Shown: positions 1 through 8,000 of the stretch, piece after piece | Numbering within the stretch: the first letter of the stretch is position 1 | How the letters are laid out: each line of letters starts with the position of its first letter | NCBI GenBank assembly: GCA_964593065.1 | Contig: CAZQGO010000011.1 | Span: forward strand, 24,965 to 88,964 | From: CAZQGO01 sp964593065 | GTDB lineage: Bacteria > Oederibacteriota > JAAXVQ01 | Reading direction: 5' to 3' | Length of the DNA: 64,000 bases | The notes under the pieces: generated by a model | Told to the model about the DNA's origin: nothing | The model's input: the letters and a program-made list of their open reading frames with translations, nothing else | The model's database searches: none | Position numbers and translations under genes: made by a program

Positions 1-1359
1 GGCTTCCGGCCAGGCGGGCTGGGAGCCTCGCACGGCGGCCGCCTTCAATTGCCGGTACAAGCGCCGGATTTTTTCCTCCCCCAGACCCAGTTCCAGCAGC
101 CGGGCCAGCGACAGTTTGATGTCCACAATTTGGTAGAGCAGGAGGTCCGTCTCGGCCGGTGTCAGCCCGATGGGAGCCGCACGGCCCGCTTCCTCAAACC
201 CGGCGTTCACCGGGCCTGGAAAACGCAGGCCGCGGGCCAGTTGCGCCACCTGGCTGTGGTACAAATCCCCCAGCGGGCACAGGACCGGCACGCCCGGATC
301 CTCGAGACTGCTCTCTCCCAGCAGGCGCTGGCTCTTGTTGGTGCTTGCCGCCAGCCAGGCGCCGCTGGCATACGCGATGTCGGCCAAGGCCGCCAGCCGC
401 ACCTGCCCGCGACGCAGCCGGCGCCGCTGGATTTCGCTCGCTTGGATCCGCCCCAGGACCGTTTCCAGCTGCGGGCGCAGATCCAGGATTTCCAAGGCAC
501 AGCGCAAATGCGCGGCCAGTGCTGCGGCCCGCTCCCGCTCGGCCGGGTTTTGCGGTTCGGCTTCCAGGCAAAAATACAGGGCCACCTTCTGGCTTCCCAA
601 GGCCTGCACGGCCAGGGCGGCAACGACGGCCGAATTCAAATCCCCGGACAGTCCGAGCACGGCCAGGTTTATCCCGGAGTCGCGGTTCTGCTGATGAAAA
701 AAGTCCGAAATGATGCGCCGGGCCCGTTCCGCATCCACGTCAGGGAATTTGAGCCCGTGATAGGCCGGGGTATTCCCCCGGGTCGGCGCCGCGTCGACGC
801 ACTCGGCGGCAGGTGGTGCGGCCGGACCCCCGGAACCCGAGGCCGGCAGGCCCCCGGTGTTCACGCCGGGCTCCCCGGCCGGTGAAACGGCCGCCTCCCG
901 GGATTCGCCGGTGGGCTCCGAAACGGCTACGGCTGCAGGGGCCGGCGCCGCCAGGTTGCCGGGCGCGGCCGTCTGGCCGGCGGAAATTTCACCCGCGCCG
1001 GCTCCGGTGCGGCGGCGGTGTCTGCGCCCGCCCCGGCGACGGCGCCTCTTTTTCTGGATCCCGGCGGCCGCAGCGGCCTGCGGCTCCGGCGCCGGCGGAA
1101 TCTCTTCGGCGGAGGGCTGGAACTCGGCTTGCTCCGCCACGGCCGCCGGAACCTCCGCGTCGTCTGCGGGCGGCTGCACGGGCTCCCCGGTTGGGGCGCC
1201 GGGCACACCGGGCTGCGCGGATACCGGGCCGGTTTGCGGGCGGCGATGTCCGGATCTCCTGCGCCGGCGTCTTTTCTTCCGGCGCACGGGTTGGCCCGCC
1301 GCGGCCGGCTCCGTGGCCACGGGGTCGGTCGCCGCTGTTTTGTCTTCAGGATCGCTCAT
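1..1359 (-). CDS. NAD synthase-like pseudoenzyme with Arg-rich N-terminal tail (3' end off window)
   Basis: The frame is open from the ATG at 1359 to the left edge, about 453 codons, so the C-terminus is missing. Residues 1 to about 195 are low-complexity Ala/Pro/Glu sequence with two basic patches (VRRKKRRRRRSGHRR near 25-39 and QKKRRRRRGGRRHRRR near 101-116). From about 205 on the chain resembles the ammonia-dependent NAD synthase (NadE) domain: LAVLGLSGDLNSAVVAAL stands where the family has LGLSGGxDSAVVAAL, followed by STNKSQRLLG and PLGDLYHSQVAQLAR. The PP-loop SGGxDS is altered to SGDLNS and the family's GYxTxYGD motif is replaced by GESSLEDPG, so ATP/adenylation chemistry is probably lost. 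The ATG overlaps the larC stop (ATGA), so the gene is translationally coupled to larBC. A role linked to the dinucleotide used by LarB, or RNA binding through the tail, is inference. Confidence 0.75.
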   Translation of the reverse strand, partial: MSDPEDKTAATDPVATEPAAAGQPVRRKKRRRRRRSGHRRPQTGPVSAQPGVPGAPTGEPVQPPADDAEVPAAVAEQAEFQPSAEEIPPAPEPQAAAAAGIQKKRRRRRGGRRHRRRTGAGAGEISAGQTAAPGNLAAPAPAAVAVSEPTGESREAAVSPAGEPGVNTGGLPASGSGGPAAPPAAECVDAAPTRGNTPAYHGLKFPDVDAERARRIISDFFHQQNRDSGINLAVLGLSGDLNSAVVAALAVQALGSQKVALYFCLEAEPQNPAERERAAALAAHLRCALEILDLRPQLETVLGRIQASEIQRRRLRRGQVRLAALADIAYASGAWLAASTNKSQRLLGESSLEDPGVPVLCPLGDLYHSQVAQLARGLRFPGPVNAGFEEAGRAAPIGLTPAETDLLLYQIVDIKLSLARLLELGLGEEKIRRLYRQLKAAAVRGSQPAWPEA

Positions 1360-2540
1360 AGAATCTCCTTGGCTTGTCGCCTGGCATTCTCCAAGATTTC
1401 CCGCAAGGGGAGGCCGGTCCGCTGGGCACAGACCTTGGCATCCTCGAATTCCGGGGAGAGGGTTACGGGTTTGCCCCCGAAGTAACCGACTTTCACCCTG
1501 AGGCGTTGTCCCCGGATCCGGAGCCTCAGGGTCTTGCGCGTCAGGACCATCCGTTGCTGGCGGTCCAGGCGCAGTCCCAGAGTCGGCGTTTCGCGGAACA
1601 GCACTTCCGCCAGTCCGGCGGCCTGCTCCGGCTTGCAAAGGATCTCGCAACGCGTGCCGATTCTGCCTTTCTTCATGAACAGGGCCTGCAGCGTCACGTC
1701 CAAAGCTCCCTGCGCCAACAGCAGCTCTTGGGCGTAGGCCAGCACCTGGGGCGCGGCGTCGTCAAGGGTGGCGGTCAGCACCGCCACCTCGTCGCTTTCC
1801 GTCGGACCGGCCGCCGGATGCCGGGTTTCGCCCAGCCAGATCCGCAGGACATTCGGAAAATCCGGCCAGTCGCGTTCGCCCGCACCGTACCCCACGGCCT
1901 CCAGCCTGGCGCCGGGCCAGGCCGGCCGGGAGTCGGCCAGGGACGCCAAGAGGGCCGCGCCCGTGGGCGTGGCATGCTCTCCCAGGGGCCCGTCGCGGAA
2001 GATTTCGTATCCCTGCAGGAGTGCCAGCGTCGCGGGCGCCGGCACCGGCAAGGTTCCATGCCGGCTTCCGGTCAGACCGCCCCCGACATTGATCCGGGCC
2101 GTGTACAGGCGCTCGATGTGCAGGCGTTCCAAGGCGGAGCATACGCCCACCACGTCCGCCAGGGCATCCAGGGCGCCGACCTCGTGGAAATGCACCCGTT
2201 CCAGCGGAAGCCGGTGGACTTCGGCTTCGGCGCGGGCCAGCCGCGTAAAGACCGCCGCGGCCCGCCGGCGCACGGCCGGGGTCAGCGCGGAATGGCCCAG
2301 AAGACGCCGGATATCCCGCAGGTTCCGGGCTTCATGGGGCTGGCGGGGCAGGCGGATCAGGGCCCGGCTCGCGGACAACGGACCGCGCCTGACCCGCCGG
2401 CGCGCCACGCGCAAGCCGGCGATCCGCAACGCCTTCAGGTCGGCGTTGAGGTGGTCCAGGGAAAGCCCCAGGTCCAGCAAGGCCCCGAGAAACATGTCTC
2501 CGGAGATGCCGGCGAACGGATCCAGCCACAAGGCCCTCAC
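1356..2540 (-). CDS. larC: LarC, nickel insertion into the nickel-pincer cofactor
   Basis: The product (394 aa) matches the LarC family (formerly DUF111/TIGR00299), which cyclometallates pyridinium-3,5-bisthiocarboxylic acid mononucleotide with nickel using CTP. Visible family features are the N-terminal WLDPFAGISGDMFLG box at residues 5-19, FHEVGALDALADVVG near 118-132, GSRHGTLPVPAPAT near 158-171 and EHATPTGAALL near 188-198. The C-terminal domain is in the same frame, so no programmed frameshift like the one described for lactobacilli is needed. The GTG start at 2540 overlaps the larB TGA (GTGA) and the larC TGA overlaps the next ATG, so larB, larC and the NadE-like gene form a tightly coupled set. 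No larA or larE is visible in the window; target enzymes must be encoded elsewhere. Confidence 0.9.
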   Translation of the reverse strand: MRALWLDPFAGISGDMFLGALLDLGLSLDHLNADLKALRIAGLRVARRRVRRGPLSASRALIRLPRQPHEARNLRDIRRLLGHSALTPAVRRRAAAVFTRLARAEAEVHRLPLERVHFHEVGALDALADVVGVCSALERLHIERLYTARINVGGGLTGSRHGTLPVPAPATLALLQGYEIFRDGPLGEHATPTGAALLASLADSRPAWPGARLEAVGYGAGERDWPDFPNVLRIWLGETRHPAAGPTESDEVAVLTATLDDAAPQVLAYAQELLLAQGALDVTLQALFMKKGRIGTRCEILCKPEQAAGLAEVLFRETPTLGLRLDRQQRMVLTRKTLRLRIRGQRLRVKVGYFGGKPVTLSPEFEDAKVCAQRTGLPLREILENARRQAKEIL

Positions 2541-3298
2541 GGGAGGCGCGCTCCCAACCGGTTGATGAGCCCGGCGCAGAGTCCGGCGCTGAAGCCGTTG
2601 TCGATGTTGACCGTCAACACGTTGGGGCTGCAGGTGCTCAACATGGCCGCCAGGGCGGTCAATCCGCGCCAGGCGACGCCGTAGCCCACGGAGGTCGGAA
2701 CCGCGATCACCGGGCACGGAACCAGGCCGCCCACAACCGACGGCAAGGCACCCTCCATGCCCGCCGCCACGATGGCGCAGCGCGCCCGGGACAGGCGGGA
2801 ATAGTGGACCAGGAGCCGGTGGATCCCGGCCACACCGACATCGTAGATTTTTTCCACCCGTGCCCCCATCCAGGCGGCGGCCACCGCCGCTTCCTCGGCA
2901 ACGGGAATATCCGCCGTACCCGCGGTCAGCACCGCCACCCGCCCCGCGGGCGCGGGCGGCCGGTGTCGGGACACCACGGCGCAGCGGGCCCGGGTGTGAT
3001 AACGCACGGGCAGGCCGGCGGTGCGGAGCGCCCGCACGGCCGGGGCGCCGACGCGGGTGATCAGGGCCGTGCCCGACTGGCGCCACAGGGTCCGGCTGAT
3101 GGCCACAATCTGGGCCTGGGACTTGCCCTCCCCGAAAACCACCTCGGGAAAACCCTGGCGCAGATGCCGGTGATGATCCACCTTGACGAATTCCAGGTTT
3201 TCGAACGGCAGGCGCTTGAGGGCGGCGACGGCCCCGGCTACCGAGATTTGCCGGCGGGCGACCTTCGTCAGCAGGGCGTGCAATCGCGTCGGATGCAT
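2537..3298 (-). CDS. larB: LarB, nicotinic acid adenine dinucleotide carboxylase/hydrolase
   Basis: This 253-aa protein matches LarB, which carboxylates the pyridinium ring of nicotinic acid adenine dinucleotide and releases AMP, the first step of nickel-pincer nucleotide synthesis. The N-terminal part carries PFENLEFVKVDHHRHLRQGFPEVVFGEGK-type family sequence at residues 31-59. The C-terminal half, from about residue 120 (RVAVLTAGTADIPVAEEA), is PurE-like. GMEGALPSVVGGL near 180-192 and STCSPNVLTVNIDNGF near 221-236 carry the Glu and Cys expected at the active site of the family. The gene starts 9 nt after the TPR lipoprotein stop and overlaps larC by 4 nt. The call is secure; the substrate is inferred from the family. 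Confidence 0.92.
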   Translation of the reverse strand: MHPTRLHALLTKVARRQISVAGAVAALKRLPFENLEFVKVDHHRHLRQGFPEVVFGEGKSQAQIVAISRTLWRQSGTALITRVGAPAVRALRTAGLPVRYHTRARCAVVSRHRPPAPAGRVAVLTAGTADIPVAEEAAVAAAWMGARVEKIYDVGVAGIHRLLVHYSRLSRARCAIVAAGMEGALPSVVGGLVPCPVIAVPTSVGYGVAWRGLTALAAMLSTCSPNVLTVNIDNGFSAGLCAGLINRLGARLP

Positions 3299-3307
3299 GG
3301 GGCGCGG

Positions 3308-4147
3308 CTAGTAGCCGAGGCCTTCCAGTGTCTGCAGATTCTGCTTGGCCGTTTCGCCGCCGGGGTCCAGCCGCAGCGCCTGCTCCCATTCCTGGCGTGC
3401 GCGCACATAGCGGCCCTGCTGAAAACAGGCCGTGCCCCAGTTCGTGTGCAGGGCCGGCATCTGGGGATCGAGGCTCGCCGCCTGCTCAAAGGCCGTGATG
3501 GCCTCGTCGAGCTGTCCGTCCTTGAGATAGGCGCTGCCCAGGTTGTTGTAGGCCGCGGCGTCGCGCGGCAGGAGCCGCAGCACCTGCTGGAATTGCAAAA
3601 TGGACTCGTTGTATTTTCCCTGCCGGTAATAGGTCAGCCCCAAGGACCGGTGCATTTCCGCATCCTGGGGCTGGGTCTGGACCAACTGCTGGAACTGCTG
3701 TTCCGCCTGCGCGTCTTCGCCCTGGTCGCTGTATAATTTTCCGAGCTCGGCGCGGGCCTCGACATAGTCGGGATTGATCTCCAGCGCCTTTTGCCAGGAT
3801 TCATAGGCGTCGCTGACCTTGCCGGCGTCCCGGTAGGCGGATCCGCGCCGGAAATAGGCCTGGGCCGCAAGCAGGCGGATCTCGGGGTCCTTGGGATCCA
3901 TGGCATAGGCGCGTTTCGCGGCTTGGAAGGATTCATCGGCCATGCCCTTGGCCGCGAGGGCCTTGGACAGTTCGGCCTGGATTTGAGCCCGCTTCGGTTC
4001 GGCCTGCGCCGCCTGGGATAAAGCGGCGATCGCCTCGTCATAACGCCCCTGCGCGGACAAGGCTTGACCGCGTTGCAGCTGGCCGCCCAAGGAGGCACAT
4101 CCGGCCAGCAGCACGAGGCCCAGGCCCGTGGTGAAGAATCTTGCCAT
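3308..4147 (-). CDS. TPR-repeat lipoprotein
   Basis: The start is placed at the ATG at 4147 because it begins a lipoprotein signal peptide (MARFFTTGLGLVLLAGCAS, lipobox LAGC with Cys15). The 279-aa product then consists of about seven tetratricopeptide repeats, recognisable by recurring A..Y...G...EA....QAL.L.P patterns, such as AYNNLGSAYLKDGQLDEAI and ALHTNWGTACFQQGRYVRA. It probably sits on the periplasmic face of a membrane as a protein-protein scaffold. It is the first gene before larB, with 9 nt between them, which is an odd partner for cytoplasmic cofactor enzymes; the linkage may be only transcriptional. The frame extends upstream but that sequence runs through the end of dusB and lacks family features. 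Confidence 0.85.
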   Translation of the reverse strand: MARFFTTGLGLVLLAGCASLGGQLQRGQALSAQGRYDEAIAALSQAAQAEPKRAQIQAELSKALAAKGMADESFQAAKRAYAMDPKDPEIRLLAAQAYFRRGSAYRDAGKVSDAYESWQKALEINPDYVEARAELGKLYSDQGEDAQAEQQFQQLVQTQPQDAEMHRSLGLTYYRQGKYNESILQFQQVLRLLPRDAAAYNNLGSAYLKDGQLDEAITAFEQAASLDPQMPALHTNWGTACFQQGRYVRARQEWEQALRLDPGGETAKQNLQTLEGLGY

Positions 4148-4229
4148 CGCCGGCTCCCGCTGGAAAGTCGCCGCTGCCGGACAGCGGCGGGGCCGGACTC
4201 CGGGGAAATTCCCGGGCCGGTCTTCGATA

Positions 4230-4258
4230 ACGGTAGCAAATCCCCTGGCCCTTGTCAA
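4230..4258 (-). promoter_or_regulatory. Possible sigma70-type promoter for TPR-larB-larC
   Basis: On the minus strand a perfect -35 TTGACA (4253-4258) is followed after 17 nt by TACCGT (4230-4235), a poor -10. It overlaps the dusB stop and lies upstream of the TPR lipoprotein. An 8-bp hairpin (CGCCGCTG/CAGCGGCG, 4169-4189) lies in the leader between this site and the ATG. Confidence 0.35.
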
Positions 4259-5241
4259 GAAAGGGCGCCTCGCTCCAAGGCCTGCAGGATGCCCAGGAAG
4301 GCCGTTTCCGTTTCGCAGGCATTGATCCGGCGCCGCGCCTCCGCCGCGCCCGCGAGTCCCTTCAGGTACCAGGCCGAGTGTTTGCGCATTTCCAGGCGGG
4401 CCGTGCGTTCCCCCTTCAGTGCGCGCAGGCCTGCAAAGTGTTCCCGGATCAGTCCGGCCCGCTCCCGCCTGCCGGGTTCCGGCAATTCCACGCCCGTGTC
4501 CAGGTAATGCCGGATGTGCGCAAACACCCACGGACGGCCCAAAGCGCCGCGCCCCACCATCACGGCCTGGCAGCCGGTCTCGGCCAGCATGCGCGCCGCA
4601 TCCGCACCGGTCACAACGTCGCCGTTGCCGATGACGGGCAGGCCGACCGCGCGGGTCACGGCGGCGATCACGTCCCATTGGGCCTCCCCGCCGAAGCGCT
4701 GGGCGCGGGTGCGCGCGTGCACCGTGACCGCGGCCGCGCCGGCATCCTGCGCGCGCCGCGCGATCTCGGCGGCGTTGATCCGGTCTTCGTCCCAGCCGGC
4801 GCGGATCTTGACCGTGACCGGCCGCGGGCAGCGCCGCGCGCAGGCCGCCACGATCGCCTGCAGAAGCTCCGGCGTCTTCAGCAGGGCCGCGCCGCCGTTG
4901 TGCCGCACCACCTTGGGCACCGGGCAGCCGAAATTCAAATCCACGAGATCCGCCCCGGCTTCGGCCAGGCGCAGGCTGGCTTCGGCCATGGCATCCGGAT
5001 CGGCGCCGAAAAGTTGAAAGGCCACCGGCCGCTCCTCCGGGTCCGAGGCCAGCATGCGCCAGGTATTGGGCTGTTTGCGGATCAGGCCGTGGCAGCTCAG
5101 CATTTCGGAAAAAACCAGGGCCGCGCCCTGGCGCCGGCAGAGCAAGCGAAAGGGCAGGTTGCCCACCCCCGCCAAGGGGGCCAGCACGGCCACACCGTCA
5201 AGCTGGAGCGTACCGATGGTCAGGTTGGGGACCCGGTGCAT
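4255..5241 (-). CDS. dusB: tRNA-dihydrouridine synthase (DusB-like)
   Basis: The 328-aa protein is an FMN-dependent TIM-barrel enzyme that reduces specific uridines in the tRNA D-loop. Family marks are LAPLAGVGNLPFRLL at residues 20-34, the catalytic cysteine in DLNFGCPVPKVV (Cys106), VKIRAGWD with the FMN-binding Lys, TVHARTR, IGNGDV and VGRGALGRPWVF in order along the chain. Length and motifs fit the DusB/NifR3 branch. It lies 53 nt after tsaD, so two tRNA-modification genes are neighbours and probably share a transcript. The ATG at 5241 is preceded by AGAAGG about 9 nt upstream. Confidence 0.92.
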   Translation of the reverse strand: MHRVPNLTIGTLQLDGVAVLAPLAGVGNLPFRLLCRRQGAALVFSEMLSCHGLIRKQPNTWRMLASDPEERPVAFQLFGADPDAMAEASLRLAEAGADLVDLNFGCPVPKVVRHNGGAALLKTPELLQAIVAACARRCPRPVTVKIRAGWDEDRINAAEIARRAQDAGAAAVTVHARTRAQRFGGEAQWDVIAAVTRAVGLPVIGNGDVVTGADAARMLAETGCQAVMVGRGALGRPWVFAHIRHYLDTGVELPEPGRRERAGLIREHFAGLRALKGERTARLEMRKHSAWYLKGLAGAAEARRRINACETETAFLGILQALERGALS

Positions 5242-5268
5242 GCGAGGCGCCTTCTAGGTGGATGGATT

Positions 5269-5296
5269 CCTCCCCCGGAACGGGGAGGGTTTTTTT
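5269..5296. other. Hairpin between tsaD and dusB with T-run on plus strand
   Basis: CCTCCCC (5269-5275) and GGGGAGG (5282-5288) form a 7-bp stem with a 6-nt loop, followed on the plus strand by T7. As a Rho-independent terminator it would face the plus strand, where no gene ends. On the minus strand it is merely a hairpin after the tsaD stop codon, whose TAA lies within the A-run. Confidence 0.4.
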
Positions 5297-6302
5297 AGTC
5301 CAGTTCGAGGTACGGCACGGCCGGCAGATCCCAGGCGGAACGCTCCCCGGCCGCCAAATGCCGGACGCCGGCCAAGGCAATCATGGCGGCGTTATCCGTG
5401 CACCATTCCCGCGCGGGAACAAAAAACGGCACTCCCGCCCCGGCGGCCGCGCGGGACAGCGCGCGCCGGAGCGGCTCGTTCGCGGCCACGCCGCCGGTCA
5501 AGGCCAGGGCGCGGGCGCCCGTGTCCTGCACGGCCCGCAGGGCCTTGGCCACCAAGTCTTCCACCACGGCCTGTTGAAAAGCCGCCGCCACCTCGCCCGC
5601 GTCCACGGTTTCCCCCCGGGCCGCGGCCGCCTGCAGGTAATACCGCACCGCGGTCTTGATGCCGGAAAACGAAAAGGCCAAGGTGCCGTCCTTCATGCGG
5701 GCCGAGGTAAAACGCAGGAACCCGGGCTCTTTTCCCCCGGCCGCGTCCTGAATGGCCGGCCCGCCCGGATACGGCAGGCCCAGCAGTTTGGCGACCTTGT
5801 CGAAAGCCTCCCCCACGGCGTCGTCCCGCGTCCGCGCCAGCAGGCGGTAGGCGGGTTCGCCGGAGGACACCCGATACAGGTTGGTGTGCCCGCCGGAGGC
5901 CACCAGGCCGATGAAGGGACGCGGCAGCGGAGCGGTGCCCAGCTCCGCGGACAGCAAGTGCCCTTCCAGATGGTTTACGCCCACCCAGGGCAGGTCCCGC
6001 GCCCAGGCCGCGGTTTTGGCGAAGGTGAGGCCGACCAGCAGGGAACCCATGAGTCCGGGCCCGCGGGTCACGGCGATGCCGCCCAGCCCTTCCCAGGACA
6101 CTCCCGCCCGCACCAGCGCCTGCTCCACGACGCCCGGCAGCAACCGCAGATGCTGGCGCGAGGCCAGCTCGGGCACGACGCCGCCGAAGGGCGCGTGCAC
6201 CTCCATCTGGGAGGCCACCACCGAGGACAGGATTTCCCCCTCGGCCGTGACCACCGCCGCGGCCGTTTCGTCGCAAGACGTTTCGATTCCCAGGATTTTC
6301 AC
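5295..6302 (-). CDS. tsaD: TsaD, tRNA threonylcarbamoyladenosine transferase subunit
   Basis: The 335-aa product matches the Kae1/TsaD family, which transfers the threonylcarbamoyl group to A37 of ANN-decoding tRNAs together with TsaB and TsaE. Visible motifs are KILGIETSCDETAAAVV at the N-terminus, VNHLEGHLLSAEL with the metal-binding histidines, LVASGGHTNLY, GEAFDKVAKLLGLPYPGGP, FSFSGIKTAV and GGVAANEPLR, then CTDNAAMIALAG. The GTG at 6302 is preferred over the GTG at 6320 because a GGGGAG Shine-Dalgarno lies about 5 nt before it and the protein then begins directly at the family start. tsaB and tsaE are not in the window. It probably starts a tsaD-dusB transcript after the terminator at 6355-6400. 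Confidence 0.93.
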   Translation of the reverse strand: MKILGIETSCDETAAAVVTAEGEILSSVVASQMEVHAPFGGVVPELASRQHLRLLPGVVEQALVRAGVSWEGLGGIAVTRGPGLMGSLLVGLTFAKTAAWARDLPWVGVNHLEGHLLSAELGTAPLPRPFIGLVASGGHTNLYRVSSGEPAYRLLARTRDDAVGEAFDKVAKLLGLPYPGGPAIQDAAGGKEPGFLRFTSARMKDGTLAFSFSGIKTAVRYYLQAAAARGETVDAGEVAAAFQQAVVEDLVAKALRAVQDTGARALALTGGVAANEPLRRALSRAAAGAGVPFFVPAREWCTDNAAMIALAGVRHLAAGERSAWDLPAVPYLELD

Positions 6303-6354
6303 GTCGTCTCCCCGCCGCACCGGGCCGCGGATCCCCTTCTCATCCCCGCGCGCC

Positions 6355-6400
6355 GTAAAACAAGAGCACCACGTCCCCGGATTTCCGGAGGCGTGGTGCT
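6355..6400 (-). terminator. Rho-independent-like terminator after ctp
   Basis: AGCACCACG (6365-6373) pairs perfectly with CGTGGTGCT (6392-6400), with an inner CCGG/CCGG pairing. On the minus strand the stem is followed by the T-rich sequence CTTGTTTTAC. It lies just past the stop of the S41 peptidase gene and separates the ftsEX-envC-ctp unit from tsaD. Confidence 0.65.
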
Positions 6401-6442
6401 AACCAGGGCGGCCGCGGACGGCCCGGGGTGCGACCCGCGCTC

Positions 6443-7957
6443 TTACTTCTGGTAGCGCCGGGCGATCTTGATGGCGTCCAGCGCCAGCTGCACCTGGGGA
6501 TCGCCCTCCAGCTGCACGCGGTTGGCCGCGTCCTTGCCCTTGAGAATGAGGGCCAGCTCCTGGCGGATGCGGTTCAAGATGAAGCTCTGGTCCTCGTTGA
6601 AATCCACTTCCTTGAGGTCCACGTGCTGGTCCTTGAGCCACTTGAGGAAAGTCTCGGCCAGCTTTTCATCCCGCGTTTTGGGCTTGAGCTTTTCCCAGGA
6701 CTGCTCCGATACTTTCACGACGCCGTTGTTCTTCGTCTCCGGCTCCTCGCCGCCGGGATTGAGCTTGAGGTAATAGCGCGCGAATTCCGTGAAGCGGTTG
6801 TCCTGGTTGAGCTTCAAGGTGAACTCGTTGGGCTTGAAGGCCTCCATCTCCAGGTCGGGGGTAATGCCGTTGCCGTGGATCATCTGCCCCTTGGGGGTCA
6901 GGTAGCGAGCGGTCGTGATGCGCAGGGCGGAACCGTCGTTTAAGGGGATGATGGTCTGCACGGAGCCCTTGCCGAAGGTCTTTTTTCCCACGAGCACGCC
7001 CACCCCCCAGTCCTGCACCGCGCCGGCCACGATTTCCGAAGCGGAGGCCGAACCCTGGTTTACCAGCACCGAAAGCGGCCCGGCGTGGTAGGGATTCTTG
7101 GAGGTGGAGAAAAAGCGCATGTTCTGGGCCTGGTTGCGGCCCTCCGTGTACACCAGGAGTTTCCCCTGGGGAATGAAGAATTCCGCGATTTCGGCGGCCT
7201 TGTTCAGCAGGCCCCCGGGGTTGTTGCGCAAATCGAGAATCAGGCCCTGCATGCCGCGGCTGGTCAGATCTTTCATGGCCTTGTCGAAATCCACGGTGGT
7301 ATTCTCCATGAATTCCGTGACGCGGATGTAGCCCACGTTGTCCTCGAGCATGTCGTAGCGCACGGAGCGGATCTTGATGATGTCGCGGACGATCGGGACA
7401 TCAATCCACTCGTCCGCGCCCGCGCGGCGGATGGTCAGGACGCACTTGGTTCCCTTGGGGCCGCGCATCTTATGCACCGCGTCCATGATGTCGATGCCCT
7501 CGGTACTCGCCCCGTCAATCTTCATGATCATGTCACCGGCCTGGATGCCGGCCCGGTCCGCGGGCGTGCCGTCAATGGGGGAGATGATGGTGAGCTGGTT
7601 GTCGCGGATGGCGATCTCGATGCCCAGGCCGCCGAAGGAGCCCTGCGTCGCCTGTTTCATGTCCTTGAAGCTCTGCGGATCCATGAACTGGCTGTAGGGA
7701 TCGAGTTCACCCACCATGCCCTTGATGGCGCCGTAAACCAGCTCTTTTTGCTTGACCTTCTCCTGGTCCACGTAATTGTCGCGGATGAGCGCCATGGACT
7801 GGATCAGGGGCCGCAGGCTCTCGTAGACATCGTCGGTGAGCGTCTGCTCGTCGGCGCTGGAGCGCGATTCGCCCGACAGCCAGCCTCCGAAGAATCCCAG
7901 CAGGGACAGCAGCAGGACCGCGGAACCGATCCAAATATACTTCTTGAACTTAGTCAT
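6443..7957 (-). CDS. Carboxy-terminal processing protease (S41 family)
   Basis: The 504-aa protein begins with one membrane anchor (residues about 7-27), then a PDZ domain around 100-185 (GSFGGLGIEIAIRDNQLTII, PADRAGIQAGDMIMKIDG) and the S41 core. The Ser-Lys dyad is visible as the SASASE box near residues 303-308 and KKTFGKGSVQ with Lys near 330. Such periplasmic proteases cut C-termini of envelope proteins and often regulate cell-wall hydrolases. The C-terminal ~120 residues are a Lys-rich extension ending in DAIKIARRYQK. It is the last gene of ftsE-ftsX-envC-ctp, 43 nt after envC, with a strong GGAGG at 7 nt from its ATG; a role in tuning septal wall hydrolysis is inferred from that context. 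Confidence 0.92.
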   Translation of the reverse strand: MTKFKKYIWIGSAVLLLSLLGFFGGWLSGESRSSADEQTLTDDVYESLRPLIQSMALIRDNYVDQEKVKQKELVYGAIKGMVGELDPYSQFMDPQSFKDMKQATQGSFGGLGIEIAIRDNQLTIISPIDGTPADRAGIQAGDMIMKIDGASTEGIDIMDAVHKMRGPKGTKCVLTIRRAGADEWIDVPIVRDIIKIRSVRYDMLEDNVGYIRVTEFMENTTVDFDKAMKDLTSRGMQGLILDLRNNPGGLLNKAAEIAEFFIPQGKLLVYTEGRNQAQNMRFFSTSKNPYHAGPLSVLVNQGSASASEIVAGAVQDWGVGVLVGKKTFGKGSVQTIIPLNDGSALRITTARYLTPKGQMIHGNGITPDLEMEAFKPNEFTLKLNQDNRFTEFARYYLKLNPGGEEPETKNNGVVKVSEQSWEKLKPKTRDEKLAETFLKWLKDQHVDLKEVDFNEDQSFILNRIRQELALILKGKDAANRVQLEGDPQVQLALDAIKIARRYQK

Positions 7958-8000
7958 GAAACAACCTCCTGTGACCGCACCCAGCCGGGGGGACGGATCG

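Noticed and set aside
1..1359. Annotating the truncated gene as larE
   Set aside because: It has the NKSxxLLG and PLGDLYxxQV pattern of NadE, and lacks the intact SGGxDS that LarE requires.
1356..2540. Programmed frameshift in larC
   Set aside because: Both LarC regions are in one uninterrupted frame, so none is needed.
1374..2684. A 436-codon plus-strand frame opposite larC and larB
   Set aside because: Shadow of larC, whose motifs are complete on the minus strand.
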